From CAYZJV01 sp049310885 (GTDB lineage Bacteria; Spirochaetota; Spirochaetia; Sphaerochaetales; Sphaerochaetaceae): 64,000 nucleotides of DNA. The first letter of the stretch is position 1. Each line of letters begins with the position of its first letter. Shown here piece after piece: positions 33,140-42,317 of this stretch. A program made the position numbers and the translations under genes. The stretch is from the NCBI RefSeq assembly GCF_049310885.1, contig NZ_JBMDYO010000003.1, positions 248,001 through 312,000 of the forward strand, in the 5' to 3' direction. The notes beneath the pieces were generated by a model that had not been told where the DNA came from, did no database searches, and saw only the letters and a program-made list of their open reading frames with translations.

Positions 33140-33154
33140 AAAAAACGCTAGTCT
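33126..33154 (+). promoter_or_regulatory. Possible leaderless-type promoter before alaX
   Basis: TGGACG (33126-33131), 17 bases, TAGTCT (33149-33154), seven bases, ATG at 33162. The -35 is weak; read-through from the gene upstream is also possible. Confidence 0.35.
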
Positions 33155-33161
33155 TTTTTGT

Positions 33162-34400
33162 ATGCATAAGACAAAAACCCACTACTACATTGAACCGTAT
33201 GCCCAGACCTTGCAGGCGACAATCATATCTCTCGGTCCTTACAAGGGAAGAGTAGCTGCCATTCTCGATCAGACTATCTGCTATCCTGAGGGCGGAGGAC
33301 AGCCTGGCGATAGGGGGACTCTCAATTCCATTCCTATTGTCGATACCATTCAGGATGAATCTGGACAAATTCTCCATATACTTGGTCAAGAACATGATTT
33401 CACTCCAGGGGATACGGTAACGATCCGTATTGATTGGGCACATCGCTATGACTATATGCAGCAACATACAGCTCAACATCTCCTTTCTGGACTGCTTTAT
33501 ACTCTGTTGCAGGTAGGAACCCTTTCAGTTCATTTAGGACATGATGATCTGAGCATTGAAATCGATACGCCATCATTTTCAACCGAGGATGCTGAGATGA
33601 TCGAAGATGCTGTAAACGCTGAAATTCGTAAGAATGTTCCCGTATCTACCTTCGAAGTTACACAGGAAGATTCCATGAAACTAGGACTACGGCGTCCGGT
33701 CAAGGTTGATGGCAATGTAAGAATTGTCCAGATTGGTGATGCCGATACGATCGCTTGTGGTGGTGTCCATGTGCGAGATACTTCTGAATTACTCTATATC
33801 GGATTTCTTCGTACGGAGAAAATCAGGGGAAGGATAAAGACATATTGGGTTGCTGGGAAACGCTCAATCGACATGATGAGAAGAAACCTCAAGATTATCG
33901 AAGAGGCTGGTACTCTCCTTTCATTACCTGCCGAGGAGATAGTCACGGGTATTTCGTCATTACAGAATCAGCTTTCGGATGTCAGATACCAAGTTCGGCA
34001 ATTGTCCTCGCGCTTTACAAGTCTGAAGTTCTCACAATACCTAAAACCAGCACTAAAACTTAACGGAATTCCTTTAATCTCCTTGGATATTACCGATTGG
34101 GAAGAGGAGGAATTTAAAAACTTGCCGGAAACACTCTTATCTATTTCTGAAATACTTTTGTGTGTTGTTCGTGAGCGTACTGACGGAAAGTTGGCTTGGA
34201 TGGTTGCGGTTAAGGGCTTTGGATCTGAAAGCGATCTATTTCAGTCAATCCGCAAAGATGCGCTCCCTCTTATCGATGGTAAGGGAGGCGGAAAGCCGCC
34301 ATTATGGCAAGGTGTTGGGCATCTGCCTCAAGGCAAAACCAGATTTCTCGATCAAGTAATGTCTCTTTTCAGAGGGTATATGGATGTCAAAGCGCTCTAA
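33162..34400 (+). CDS. Alanyl-tRNA editing protein AlaX (long form with DHHA1 domain)
   Basis: A 412-residue free-standing editing protein that would remove Ser or Gly wrongly attached to tRNA-Ala. It opens like the C-terminal part of AlaRS (QTICYPEGGGQPGDRG), and the zinc site is split between HTAQH near residue 102 and CGGVH near 201. A coiled region and a C-terminal DHHA1-like part (DGKGGGKPPLWQG) make it the long AlaX type. The ATG at 33162 is the first that does not overlap the channel gene and starts directly before the conserved domain; no ribosome site is present. It overlaps the next gene by 17 bases. Confidence 0.87.
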   Translation: MHKTKTHYYIEPYAQTLQATIISLGPYKGRVAAILDQTICYPEGGGQPGDRGTLNSIPIVDTIQDESGQILHILGQEHDFTPGDTVTIRIDWAHRYDYMQQHTAQHLLSGLLYTLLQVGTLSVHLGHDDLSIEIDTPSFSTEDAEMIEDAVNAEIRKNVPVSTFEVTQEDSMKLGLRRPVKVDGNVRIVQIGDADTIACGGVHVRDTSELLYIGFLRTEKIRGRIKTYWVAGKRSIDMMRRNLKIIEEAGTLLSLPAEEIVTGISSLQNQLSDVRYQVRQLSSRFTSLKFSQYLKPALKLNGIPLISLDITDWEEEEFKNLPETLLSISEILLCVVRERTDGKLAWMVAVKGFGSESDLFQSIRKDALPLIDGKGGGKPPLWQGVGHLPQGKTRFLDQVMSLFRGYMDVKAL

Positions 34401-35013
34401 GGAGTCCAAGAGTCTTCGCGCCCATTTTTTCAATGACTCAATTTTCCATGACTCTGGTGAACTCAATTGGCACCAGTTGGTCGGAAAGACCTTTGCCTTC
34501 ATGGGATTTTTCCTATTGGTGTATGTTATCGCACTCTACTTTGTGAAGGATCAGTACCATTCAATAGGTCTCTGGGTAGTTGAGCATCTTGGCCTAGTCG
34601 GGGTTGCCATCTTTACCTTCCTCACAGATATGTTCATTGTTCCTATGAGTGTCGATATACTTTTCCCATTCGTAATGGAGTGGCCAGCGGTTCCTCTTTT
34701 GCTCACCATGTCGATTGCATCTTCGGTTGGCGGAATAGGTGGTTACTGGATAGGAAGACTTCTTGGACATCTACGTATAGTCAAAATGTTCACATCCCGC
34801 TTTTCGGTGGATGGGGAACGATTGGTGAACCGCTATGGAATTTGGGCAGTGGTCCTGGCTGGATTGACCCCTATTCCATTCTCTACGGTATGTTGGATAG
34901 CGGGAATGGTACATGTGAATCCGCATCTGCTGATTCTTGCCACACTTTCTCGCTTTCCCCGTATGGTTATCTACTATGCAGTGATCCGTGGTGGCCTATC
35001 TTTCATTTTCTAA
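34384..35013 (+). CDS. DedA/VTT-family membrane protein
   Basis: A 209-residue membrane protein with about five helices. GGIGGYWIGRLLG near residue 120, a basic loop, then RYGIWAVVLAGLTPIPFSTVCWIAGM match the VTT/DedA pattern, where the Gly, Arg and Pro residues form re-entrant loops; the family transports or flips lipids such as undecaprenyl phosphate. The start lies inside the end of alaX with GAGGG eight bases before it. The C terminus overlaps the convergent purB gene by four bases. Confidence 0.82.
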   Translation: MSKRSKESKSLRAHFFNDSIFHDSGELNWHQLVGKTFAFMGFFLLVYVIALYFVKDQYHSIGLWVVEHLGLVGVAIFTFLTDMFIVPMSVDILFPFVMEWPAVPLLLTMSIASSVGGIGGYWIGRLLGHLRIVKMFTSRFSVDGERLVNRYGIWAVVLAGLTPIPFSTVCWIAGMVHVNPHLLILATLSRFPRMVIYYAVIRGGLSFIF

Positions 35014-36413
35014 CGAAGTGCTGACTGGATACGATCGACGATTCTTTTAGCTCGTTCTGGTGCATCTCCAACATATTCTGATGCATCTAGTAACGAAATT
35101 ATCTCTTCTTTTGGTATGAACGTGGTAATGCGCGAATCGGCAGCCAGTGTAGCAGACATTGGATTCTCAGCACCTTGTTGGACCAGAGGCCATGCTTTGA
35201 GAGAATGTTCCCTTATGACTTCATGCATTTCTTGCCGGTTCGCTCCTCGTCTCCCCAATTCCATCAACAGTCTCTCACTAGCTGCGAATAGACCATAACG
35301 AAGAATATTGTTTTCAATTCCCTTATCATTGAATACAGCGCCTTTGACTAATTTCTCTGCAGTCGAAAGTATCTCATCGGTGGCAAGAAACAACTGTGGT
35401 ATCACCAGTCGACGATTCGCCGAGTCGTCCAAAGTCCGTTCCAAGAGGGTTTCAGCGGCATTATGCCAAAGGACATCTACCTGGGGGGCGACCAATCGGC
35501 ATAGTGAGTCGATCTTTTCTGAGTTGATGGGATTTCGTTTGAAGGGCATGGCAGATGAGCCGACCTGTTTAGCTCCGAACGGTTCATTCCACTCACCGAT
35601 AGGAGGACTCTGTAATAACCGGAAATCGAAAGCAAATTTGGCCATAGTGGCACATGTTCCTGCTAGGGCTACACCCAATCGCCAGTCCTGTTTACGGGTA
35701 TACACTTGCGTTGCTGCATCGAAGGCGGTTAGGCCGATATCATCCATGACTAAACTTTCCAGATCTGCTGGTGACAATCCTGTTCCTTCCAATAATGCTT
35801 TGTAGGATGCGCTTGTGCCAACAGCTCCCTTTAGACCTTTACCCTTTAGGCAGTCGTGGACCCGTTCCAGCTCTTGCAAGTCATCGAGCAGGTCTTGAGC
35901 TGTTTGGGCCAATCGATAGCCGACGGTTGTCGGTTCTGCTGGTTGTATATGGGTGAAGGCCATACAAGGCTTATCAAGAGTCTGTACGATCCTTTCAGCA
36001 AAATGGTGCAATAGTCGCTTGACCGATTCAATAATCAATCTAAGGGCTTGGCGCTGCCGAAGCACATCCATATTATCTAGGATATCCATGCTTGTTGCAC
36101 CTAAATGGATGATGCTCCCACCTACCGAACATTGTTCTGCATAGGTTTTAATTTCAGCCATAAGGTCATGATGGATTTCTCGTTCAATCTCAGTTGCCCG
36201 TGCAATATCGATATCTTCCTTGTGGGCTTCCAAATCGGCTACTTGCTCAGCACTAACCAGACCTACCGTCTGTTGTGCCTTTGCCAAAGCGACCCAGATG
36301 TGACGGAGCATCGTACGTTTATGATGTTCCGACCATATCTTTCGCATCGACTCGCTACCGTAACGCCAAGTGAAGGGAGATATATAGGTCTCATGGCCGA
36401 AAGTCTGATCCAT
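35010..36413 (-). CDS. purB: Adenylosuccinate lyase
   Basis: A 467-residue member of the fumarase/aspartase superfamily that releases fumarate from adenylosuccinate and SAICAR. The signature loop GSSAMPFKRNPI near residue 290 carries the catalytic Ser; IIHLGATSMDI near 105 and AFTHIQPAEPTTVG near 155 carry the conserved Thr-Ser and His. It follows purA by 13 bases on the same strand, so it is the last gene of the operon hpt, second phosphoribosyltransferase, purA, purB. Assignment strong on motif and context. Confidence 0.95.
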   Translation of the reverse strand: MDQTFGHETYISPFTWRYGSESMRKIWSEHHKRTMLRHIWVALAKAQQTVGLVSAEQVADLEAHKEDIDIARATEIEREIHHDLMAEIKTYAEQCSVGGSIIHLGATSMDILDNMDVLRQRQALRLIIESVKRLLHHFAERIVQTLDKPCMAFTHIQPAEPTTVGYRLAQTAQDLLDDLQELERVHDCLKGKGLKGAVGTSASYKALLEGTGLSPADLESLVMDDIGLTAFDAATQVYTRKQDWRLGVALAGTCATMAKFAFDFRLLQSPPIGEWNEPFGAKQVGSSAMPFKRNPINSEKIDSLCRLVAPQVDVLWHNAAETLLERTLDDSANRRLVIPQLFLATDEILSTAEKLVKGAVFNDKGIENNILRYGLFAASERLLMELGRRGANRQEMHEVIREHSLKAWPLVQQGAENPMSATLAADSRITTFIPKEEIISLLDASEYVGDAPERAKRIVDRIQSALR

Positions 36414-36426
36414 ATGCTCCTAGTTC

Positions 36427-37695
36427 CTATAAGATGATTATCTGGTCCCGTTCAGGTCCAACACTGATGAACTTCATTGGTGCACCCGTCAGTTCGGCGA
36501 TTCTATTCACGAAGCTTTGAGCCTTTGCGGGAAGGTCCTCCCATGTACGGGCTTCAGTGGTACTGCACATCCAACCTTCAACTTCTTCATAGACCGGTTC
36601 GGCTTTTTCTTGTCCAGCTGTGTCGGGTAGATCGGTTACCAATACACCATCAATCATGTACCCAGTACAAATCTTAATGGTTTCGAATGTATCGAGTACA
36701 TCCAACTTTGTCACAGCAATACTGGTGAATCCATTGACCCAACAGGAAAATGAAGCAGCTACAGCATCGAACCATCCACAACGTCGGGGACGACCTGTTG
36801 TGGCTCCAAACTCTCCACCGACAGCGCGGAGTTTTTCTCCGTCTGCATCGAATAGCTCGGTTGGGAATGGACCACCACCAACTGATGTGGAATAGGCTTT
36901 TACGACACCTATGATCTCATCTATATGACGCGGAGACAAACCTGCTCCACTACAAGCTCCTCCAGCTGTAGGGTTACTGCTTGTGGTGTATGGATAGATG
37001 CCCCAGTCGAGGTCTCTCATGATACCTAGCTGGCCTTCCAGTAGAACCTCTTTTTTCTCGATCACAGCTTTCTTTACGATAGGCATGGTATCGATAATCT
37101 GATTACCGAATTTTTCTCTCCACTTCGCTATATGCTCCATCAGCTCGTCGATATCGACTTCTGGTAATCCATAGTAGGAAAGCTGACGATTCTTCTGAGG
37201 AAGCATCATTTCAAGCCTAGTGCGAAGTCGATCGGTATCCAAGATATCCGAAGCTCGGATTCCGACTCGGGCTGCCTTATCGCTATAACAGGGACCGACA
37301 CCTCGTTTTGTCGTTCCTACTGCCCAACCACTTTTCTTGCTTGCCTCTTCTGCACCATCGAGGAGGCAGTGGAAGGGGAGGATCAAATGAGCCCTGCGAT
37401 CGATGAAGAGATTCTTCCCATCTACTCCTGCTTGCGCTATCGACTTGAGTTCTGTCTCCATGGTATCGAAATTTACGACCGTACCTGCTCCGACAATACA
37501 GATTGTCTCTGAATTGAATATTCCAGAAGGAATGATATGCAAGGCAAATTTACCTTTGTCATTAATAACTGTGTGTCCTGCATTGTCCCCGCCTTGGAAC
37601 CTGATGACTACTTCGGCTTTTTGTGCCAAGTAATCTACTACTCGTCCTTTTCCTTCATCGCCCCACTGGGCTCCGACTATAGCTGTTACACTCAT
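36427..37695 (-). CDS. purA: Adenylosuccinate synthetase
   Basis: A 422-residue GTP-dependent ligase that makes adenylosuccinate from IMP and aspartate. GAQWGDEGKGR near residue 8 with the catalytic Asp, GHTV with the catalytic His near 41, and GTTKRGVGPCYSDKAARVGIR near 130 are conserved family segments; GATTGRPRRCGW near 300 is the GTP/Asp site. AGGAG lies before the ATG, which overlaps the stop of the phosphoribosyltransferase by four bases. Confidence 0.96.
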   Translation of the reverse strand: MSVTAIVGAQWGDEGKGRVVDYLAQKAEVVIRFQGGDNAGHTVINDKGKFALHIIPSGIFNSETICIVGAGTVVNFDTMETELKSIAQAGVDGKNLFIDRRAHLILPFHCLLDGAEEASKKSGWAVGTTKRGVGPCYSDKAARVGIRASDILDTDRLRTRLEMMLPQKNRQLSYYGLPEVDIDELMEHIAKWREKFGNQIIDTMPIVKKAVIEKKEVLLEGQLGIMRDLDWGIYPYTTSSNPTAGGACSGAGLSPRHIDEIIGVVKAYSTSVGGGPFPTELFDADGEKLRAVGGEFGATTGRPRRCGWFDAVAASFSCWVNGFTSIAVTKLDVLDTFETIKICTGYMIDGVLVTDLPDTAGQEKAEPVYEEVEGWMCSTTEARTWEDLPAKAQSFVNRIAELTGAPMKFISVGPERDQIIIL

Positions 37696-38249
37696 GCATT
37701 ACACTCCTTAGTTTCTTTCTGGTTGTTCGCAAGCATCGTCTGCTCGCAAACCTCATGTTCGTCGATATCGATCGCATCCCAAGGGTACTTAATCCAAAGG
37801 TCTTCGATTTCTTCTCCTGCGAAATACCGTTTGATTGCTGTAGGGAATTGGGCATCTTTTGTTTTGTTCTTGTTATGTAAGACTAAAACTGCGATCTCTT
37901 CAGGATCGTTTTTCAAAAGCTCCTCAATACAATAACTGAGCGTAGCCCGTGTATCGTCAACCTCATCGATTAATAGGACCTTCTTTCCACGCAATTGTTG
38001 CTGAGTCTCATCGATCCACTGGATTTTTTGGGGATGGCTACTATGGGTCTGGTCTATACCATAGTACGATATTCCCACCGCATATATCGGTCGATTGATA
38101 TAGGTTTTGACGATACGGGCAGGGATAAATCCACCCGATCCGATTGCCACGATCACATCGGGATCGAATCCGGATTCAGTGAGACGGTTCGCAAGCGACT
38201 TCACTAATTTGTGAATCGTCGCGTACCCTACATAATACTTGTTGTCCAT
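37692..38249 (-). CDS. Purine phosphoribosyltransferase, xanthine/hypoxanthine type
   Basis: A 185-residue phosphoribosyltransferase. The PRPP motif is KKVLLIDEVDDTRATL near residues 88-103, with IGSGGFIPARI near 37 for the pyrophosphate loop. The WIKYPWDAIDI segment near 150 resembles xanthine or hypoxanthine phosphoribosyltransferases of the yeast/archaeal kind and differs from the bacterial Hpt encoded directly upstream. Two tandem, unlike purine transferases probably divide the work between bases, for example xanthine or guanine here. AAAGGA precedes the ATG; the stop overlaps purA. Confidence 0.85.
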   Translation of the reverse strand: MDNKYYVGYATIHKLVKSLANRLTESGFDPDVIVAIGSGGFIPARIVKTYINRPIYAVGISYYGIDQTHSSHPQKIQWIDETQQQLRGKKVLLIDEVDDTRATLSYCIEELLKNDPEEIAVLVLHNKNKTKDAQFPTAIKRYFAGEEIEDLWIKYPWDAIDIDEHEVCEQTMLANNQKETKECNA

Positions 38250-38267
38250 GTAATTTCCTTTTTATCG

Positions 38268-38831
38268 TTAATCGGTGACAGGCACCATTTCTGCGATATA
38301 GGGGAGGGTGCGGTAGCGTTCCGCATAATCCAATCCATAGCCTACGACCCATACGTCGGGAATTTCGAATCCGACATAGTCGAGTTCTACATTCACTTTT
38401 CGTCTATCGGGTTTATCCAACAGCACCACCGTCTTTAGGGAGTCGGGATCGCGGGCTTTGAAATTCCTACAAAGATAATCGAGTGTGAATCCACTGTCTA
38501 GGATATCTTCGACAATCATTACATGGCGGCCTTGGAGATTTTCCCTGGTATCCATGATCAAGCGGACATTTCCTGTCGACTGGGAAGAGGCTCCATAGCT
38601 GGAGAGAGAGATGAAATCCACGACATGTGGAATTTTCAGCTTACGGCACAAATCGGCTAGAAAAATGAAAGAGCCTTTGAGTACTCCTACGAGTATCAGG
38701 CTCTCCTCTATTCCTTCATATTCCTTGTTGATTTGGTAGGCTAGCTCGTCAACGCGTCGTTGGATGGTGTCAGCGTCAATCAAGACACGGACCAAGTCCT
38801 TGGTAAGGGCAGGAATCGCGATAGATGTCAT
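38268..38831 (-). CDS. hpt: Hypoxanthine phosphoribosyltransferase
   Basis: A 187-residue bacterial Hpt that salvages hypoxanthine or guanine with PRPP. The PRPP motif is HVMIVEDILDSGFTLDYL near residue 100, SLILVGVLKGSFIFLADL near 45 is the conserved pyrophosphate loop, and DYVGFEIPDVWVVGYGLDYAERYR near the end is the usual C-terminal signature. AAGGAG precedes the ATG. First gene of the purine operon, under the promoter at 38871-38899. Confidence 0.95.
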   Translation of the reverse strand: MTSIAIPALTKDLVRVLIDADTIQRRVDELAYQINKEYEGIEESLILVGVLKGSFIFLADLCRKLKIPHVVDFISLSSYGASSQSTGNVRLIMDTRENLQGRHVMIVEDILDSGFTLDYLCRNFKARDPDSLKTVVLLDKPDRRKVNVELDYVGFEIPDVWVVGYGLDYAERYRTLPYIAEMVPVTD

Positions 38832-38870
38832 GGTCGCTCCTTATGACTTTTTCAAATCGATTCGCCTATG

Positions 38871-38899
38871 GCATAACAAGAAAACTAGAGCGGTGTCAA
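38871..38899 (-). promoter_or_regulatory. Promoter of the hpt-purA-purB operon
   Basis: Minus-strand TTGACA (38894-38899), 17 bases, TTATGC (38871-38876), giving a leader of about 35 bases with AAGGAG. The -35 lies inside a short inverted repeat CGGT...ACCG. Confidence 0.5.
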
Positions 38900-38925
38900 G
38901 ACCGTAAAATGTAATGCCTATTCGG

Positions 38926-40554
38926 TCAATTCTCTATATCCAAAGAATCTATCGCTTCAACCGCATTGTTGAAAATTGAATCTTTTCCCACAATTTTGTC
39001 AAATCCAGCCCTGATGAACTGTTTGTACACTTGGCTCTGCATTCCGCAGAACAGGAGTTTGACATTCCTGTCTTCCAAAGTCTTATGTACCTCCTCAAGT
39101 GCAAGCATCGCACTATGGTCGATGCTTGGGACTCCTCGTATGGATAGTATTATGGTGCTTGCCTGATCCAACTCTTCAAGTGCCGAGACGAGCCTGTCTT
39201 GTGAACCAAAGAACAATTGTCCAGTCACATACATCAATTTCACATGGGTCAATTCATCCGAAATATTTCTGCCTCGTTCATGCCTCTCATCGATATTAGC
39301 AACAGATATCTCCAGATATGAGCTTCTGATTACAAACAGAATGGTGGAAAGTCCAATGCCAAGAAGTATCGCTATGGTGAGGTCAAAGATAACCGTTGCG
39401 GCCATGGTGACCAAAAATTGTGCGATTGATGTTTTATATTTCTTTTTAAAAAACTTTTTTATACCATCCCATTCATTCATCCTCCATGCTGTCATGATGA
39501 GAATCCCTGCCAGTGCCGATAGGGGTATTCGAGACATCATTGGGCCAAGAAGGAACATCGAGGCAATCAAGGTGGTTGCATGAATGATACTGGTAATCCG
39601 GGTTCTGCCTCCGGATTTGATTCCTACACTCGTACGTGCAATGGCAGCGGTAGCAGGAACTCCTCCAAAGAATGGAATAATGATATTCCCTAGACCTTGT
39701 GCAAGCAATTCTTGGTCTGCTTGCAACCGTTCTCCGCGCATTTTCCCTCCCGCTGCGCCACAAAGGAGCGTCTCGATCATACCCAAAGCGGCAATACTTA
39801 TGGCTGGAACTATGATGCTCCCAAGGATTTCACGATTGAGGAACCCGAGATGGAACCGATTCTCCAGTATCAATGAGCGGGGAATAGTTCCGACCTCCGC
39901 AACCGTGAAGGAGCCAAGAATATTCACGAGAAGAGCTACTACGATACCAACTAGAGAGGATGGGATTCGTTTTGCCCACTTTTTTGGCCACACTATCATA
40001 ATGACCATTACCAGAAGTCCAAAAAATAACGGTTGCCATTGGACATTGAATGTGCCTTGGGAATACGAAAGTAATTTTTGTATTAGAGTCTCTCCATGGC
40101 TGGTAGTTCCCAATAGATTGTCCAGTTGTCCGAATGCGATTAGGATCGCTATACCCGAAGTAAATCCAGTAATTACAGGGGATGGGATTATAGATACAAT
40201 TCTTCCGGCTTTCGCCAATGCTGCAGTCAAAAGAACAAGCCCGGAAAGGAATCCCGCTGCTAGGACTCCTTCTACACCATAACGGACCGATAGTGGCAAG
40301 AGTATCGCAGCCATCGCTCCGGTAGGTCCGCTGATCTGGAAGGACGATCCACCGATTCCAGCGATAAACAAACCTGCGATTATTGCTGTCACCAGACCGG
40401 AGGCTGCATCGGCACCGGACCCTACTCCGAATGCCAAGGCGAGAGGTAGTGCAACAGCGGCAACGGTTAGACCCGCAAGAAGGTCCTTCATGAAGGTATC
40501 TTTTCCATAACCTGAGAACTCTCGTTTCAGATCGTGGATGAATTGGTTTGTCAT
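38926..40554 (-). CDS. SulP-family anion transporter with STAS domain
   Basis: A 542-residue transporter. The membrane part opens with a helix pair around AGLTVAAVALPLALAFGVGSG, and SSFQISGPTGAMAAIL near residue 80 is the conserved SulP substrate loop. The last 100 residues form a cytoplasmic STAS domain with the phosphorylation-type loop RGVPSIDHSAMLAL. Bacterial members move sulfate, bicarbonate or dicarboxylates, so the anion is not fixed. I use the ATG at 40554 because AAAGGA stands before it; an ATG 21 bases upstream lacks a site. Monocistronic, with promoter at 40609-40637. Confidence 0.88.
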   Translation of the reverse strand: MTNQFIHDLKREFSGYGKDTFMKDLLAGLTVAAVALPLALAFGVGSGADAASGLVTAIIAGLFIAGIGGSSFQISGPTGAMAAILLPLSVRYGVEGVLAAGFLSGLVLLTAALAKAGRIVSIIPSPVITGFTSGIAILIAFGQLDNLLGTTSHGETLIQKLLSYSQGTFNVQWQPLFFGLLVMVIMIVWPKKWAKRIPSSLVGIVVALLVNILGSFTVAEVGTIPRSLILENRFHLGFLNREILGSIIVPAISIAALGMIETLLCGAAGGKMRGERLQADQELLAQGLGNIIIPFFGGVPATAAIARTSVGIKSGGRTRITSIIHATTLIASMFLLGPMMSRIPLSALAGILIMTAWRMNEWDGIKKFFKKKYKTSIAQFLVTMAATVIFDLTIAILLGIGLSTILFVIRSSYLEISVANIDERHERGRNISDELTHVKLMYVTGQLFFGSQDRLVSALEELDQASTIILSIRGVPSIDHSAMLALEEVHKTLEDRNVKLLFCGMQSQVYKQFIRAGFDKIVGKDSIFNNAVEAIDSLDIEN

Positions 40555-40608
40555 GGGGAATTTTCCTTTACTCATGAAAGAGTGTTATGCAATCACATTT
40601 TAGCCGAT

Positions 40609-40637
40609 GGTATACCACTCTCATAGGACAAAAGCAA
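40609..40637 (-). promoter_or_regulatory. Promoter of the SulP gene
   Basis: Minus-strand TTGCTT (40632-40637), 17 bases, TATACC (40609-40614); leader of about 50 bases. Confidence 0.5.
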
Positions 40638-40673
40638 GATACGTGTTGGCAATATCTTGGATTATATACAATG

Positions 40674-40702
40674 TTGACTGAACACAGAATGACTAATATA
40701 CT
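40674..40702 (+). promoter_or_regulatory. Promoter of the flavin reductase-E1 operon
   Basis: TTGACT (40674-40679), 17 bases, TATACT (40697-40702). The leader of roughly 95 bases has CCGGT and ACCGG arms and two ribosome sites, AGGAGG (40761) and GGGAGGA (40791). Confidence 0.65.
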
Positions 40703-40802
40703 GAAATTCCGGTTATGTCTTGACTTCCTTCCATGCCTCCTGTCTTCCTCACTGACCGGTAGGAGGTAAAGTCGGACAATGTTTGCAATTGGGAGGAATG
40801 TA

Positions 40803-41324
40803 ATGTTTGAACAGATTGATATCTCATCTTTGGAGTTGAATCCTTTTACCACTTTACAAAAGGACACCTTCTTGATTACTGCTGCTTCGGGCGATGGGGC
40901 ATGGAATACCATGACAGCCGGATGGGGTTTCCTTGGCGTTATGTGGGCGAAGCCTGCCTTTGGGATTGTTGTTAGGGATTCCCGCTATACCTATAGTTTC
41001 TTGGAGCAGGCAAATGGATTTACCTGTTCGTTTTTTCCTCCCGCGTACAAGAAAGCCCTCCAGTTCTGTGGAACCCACTCTGGTAGGGACACAGACAAAG
41101 CAGCCGAGACCGGCTTAGTTCCTGTTACCCTCGATGGAGTTGGGGACCAAGAGCTGATTACCTTTGATCAAGCCAACCTAGTCTTCTGTTGTTCGAAAGC
41201 CTCCCGGACAGATATTGTTCCTTCGGACTTTATTGATTCGGGTATTGCCAAACATTACCCGAAAAAAGATTATCACCGACTCTATATCGGTTATATCGAT
41301 CAAATCTTAGTAAAAGGCGAATAG
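40803..41324 (+). CDS. Flavin reductase-like FMN-binding protein
   Basis: A 173-residue protein of the flavin reductase-like split-barrel family. TFLITAASGDGAWNTMTAGWGFLGVMW is the usual FMN-binding start, with SRYTYSFLEQ and FTCSFF following. The ATG at 40803 has GGGAGGA five bases upstream; an ATG at 40779 with AGGAGG at twelve bases is possible and would add eight residues. It lies nine bases before the E1 alpha gene, so it belongs to that operon, though a flavoprotein has no known role in 2-oxoacid oxidation. It could be an unrelated redox or nitroreductase-type enzyme. Confidence 0.82.
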   Translation: MFEQIDISSLELNPFTTLQKDTFLITAASGDGAWNTMTAGWGFLGVMWAKPAFGIVVRDSRYTYSFLEQANGFTCSFFPPAYKKALQFCGTHSGRDTDKAAETGLVPVTLDGVGDQELITFDQANLVFCCSKASRTDIVPSDFIDSGIAKHYPKKDYHRLYIGYIDQILVKGE

Positions 41325-41333
41325 GGGGCTTTC

Positions 41334-42317
41334 ATGGCGGTTGAATTTGATCGCGAACGGGGACTCGCCCTTTTATCCCTAATGATACGTTCCCGTATAT
41401 TCGAGCAGAAGATTGAGGCTTTATTTTCTTCCCATGAGATGCATGGGACGACTCACTTGGCCATTGGACAGGAGGCTGTCCATGCTGGGGTTTCTCCTGC
41501 ACTCGACCCTGCAGATTGGATTATGACAACACATCGTTGTCATGGGCATACTTTGGCGAAAGGAGCCTCTATTGAAGCCATGTTGGCCGAATTTTTTGGT
41601 CTCTCGAGTGGTCTCGCGAAGGGACTCGGTGGTAGCATGCATTTGATAGATCTCGATAACCATAATGCAGGGTCTTCTGCTGTTGTGGGCAGTGGAGTTG
41701 GACTGGCGACCGGGATGGCATTGCAACTGAAACGAATGGATTCCGAAAACTTGGTTGTTGCTTTTTTCGGTGACGGTGCAAGTAATCGTGGTATTGTCCA
41801 TGAGTCCATGAATATGGCTTCCATATGGGATCTTCCTGTTCTGTTCCTTTGTGAGCACAACTTATATGGAATGTCTTCATGTGCCGAGGAGATGGTCTCT
41901 GTTGACAGTATTGCACAGCGTGGATCCTCCTATGGTATAGAGGGAAAATCTGTGGATGGCAATGATGTGGAGATCGTCTATCATGCTGTACAGGATGCTG
42001 CGAATTTCATACGGAAAAAGAAACGTCCCTTTCTGTTGGAAGTCCGAACCTATCGATTTTCCGGCCACTCGAAGAACGACAAACGCCTTTACCGAACTCG
42101 CGAAGAGGAAGAGGCTTGGAGCAAGCGCGATCCATTGAAGCTTTTTTCCGATCGTCTGATCAAAAGAGGGCATCTGACAGCTGATGTCTATGAGCAGATG
42201 CAAAAGGTCGAGCAGGACGCTATCGACCAGATTGCTGAGCAACTTATCCAGCAAAGAAATGAACTCTCTATTGAGGAAGCTTCAGCTTTCGTATATTCGG
42301 ACGGAGGGCAACGATGA
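41334..42317 (+). CDS. 2-oxoacid (pyruvate/acetoin) dehydrogenase E1 alpha subunit
   Basis: A 327-residue thiamine-diphosphate enzyme subunit. The cofactor motif runs from GDGASNRG near residue 142 to the CEHNLYGMS stretch about 30 residues later; THLAIGQEAVHAGV near 40 and HRCHGHTLAKG near 65 are the active-site and phosphorylation-loop regions. Length and order match PdhA/AcoA. It oxidises pyruvate, acetoin or a branched 2-oxoacid with E1 beta. GGGGG precedes the ATG. No E2 or E3 gene follows the pair, unusual for such an operon, so the partners must lie elsewhere or differ. Confidence 0.9.
   Translation: MAVEFDRERGLALLSLMIRSRIFEQKIEALFSSHEMHGTTHLAIGQEAVHAGVSPALDPADWIMTTHRCHGHTLAKGASIEAMLAEFFGLSSGLAKGLGGSMHLIDLDNHNAGSSAVVGSGVGLATGMALQLKRMDSENLVVAFFGDGASNRGIVHESMNMASIWDLPVLFLCEHNLYGMSSCAEEMVSVDSIAQRGSSYGIEGKSVDGNDVEIVYHAVQDAANFIRKKKRPFLLEVRTYRFSGHSKNDKRLYRTREEEEAWSKRDPLKLFSDRLIKRGHLTADVYEQMQKVEQDAIDQIAEQLIQQRNELSIEEASAFVYSDGGQR

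Noticed and set aside
33093..33161. Longer N terminus of AlaX
   Set aside because: It overlaps the channel gene and has no conserved residues.
40700..40800. Hairpin CCGGT/ACCGG in the flavin reductase leader as a regulatory switch
   Set aside because: The arms are only five to six bases and far apart; no supporting alternative fold was found.
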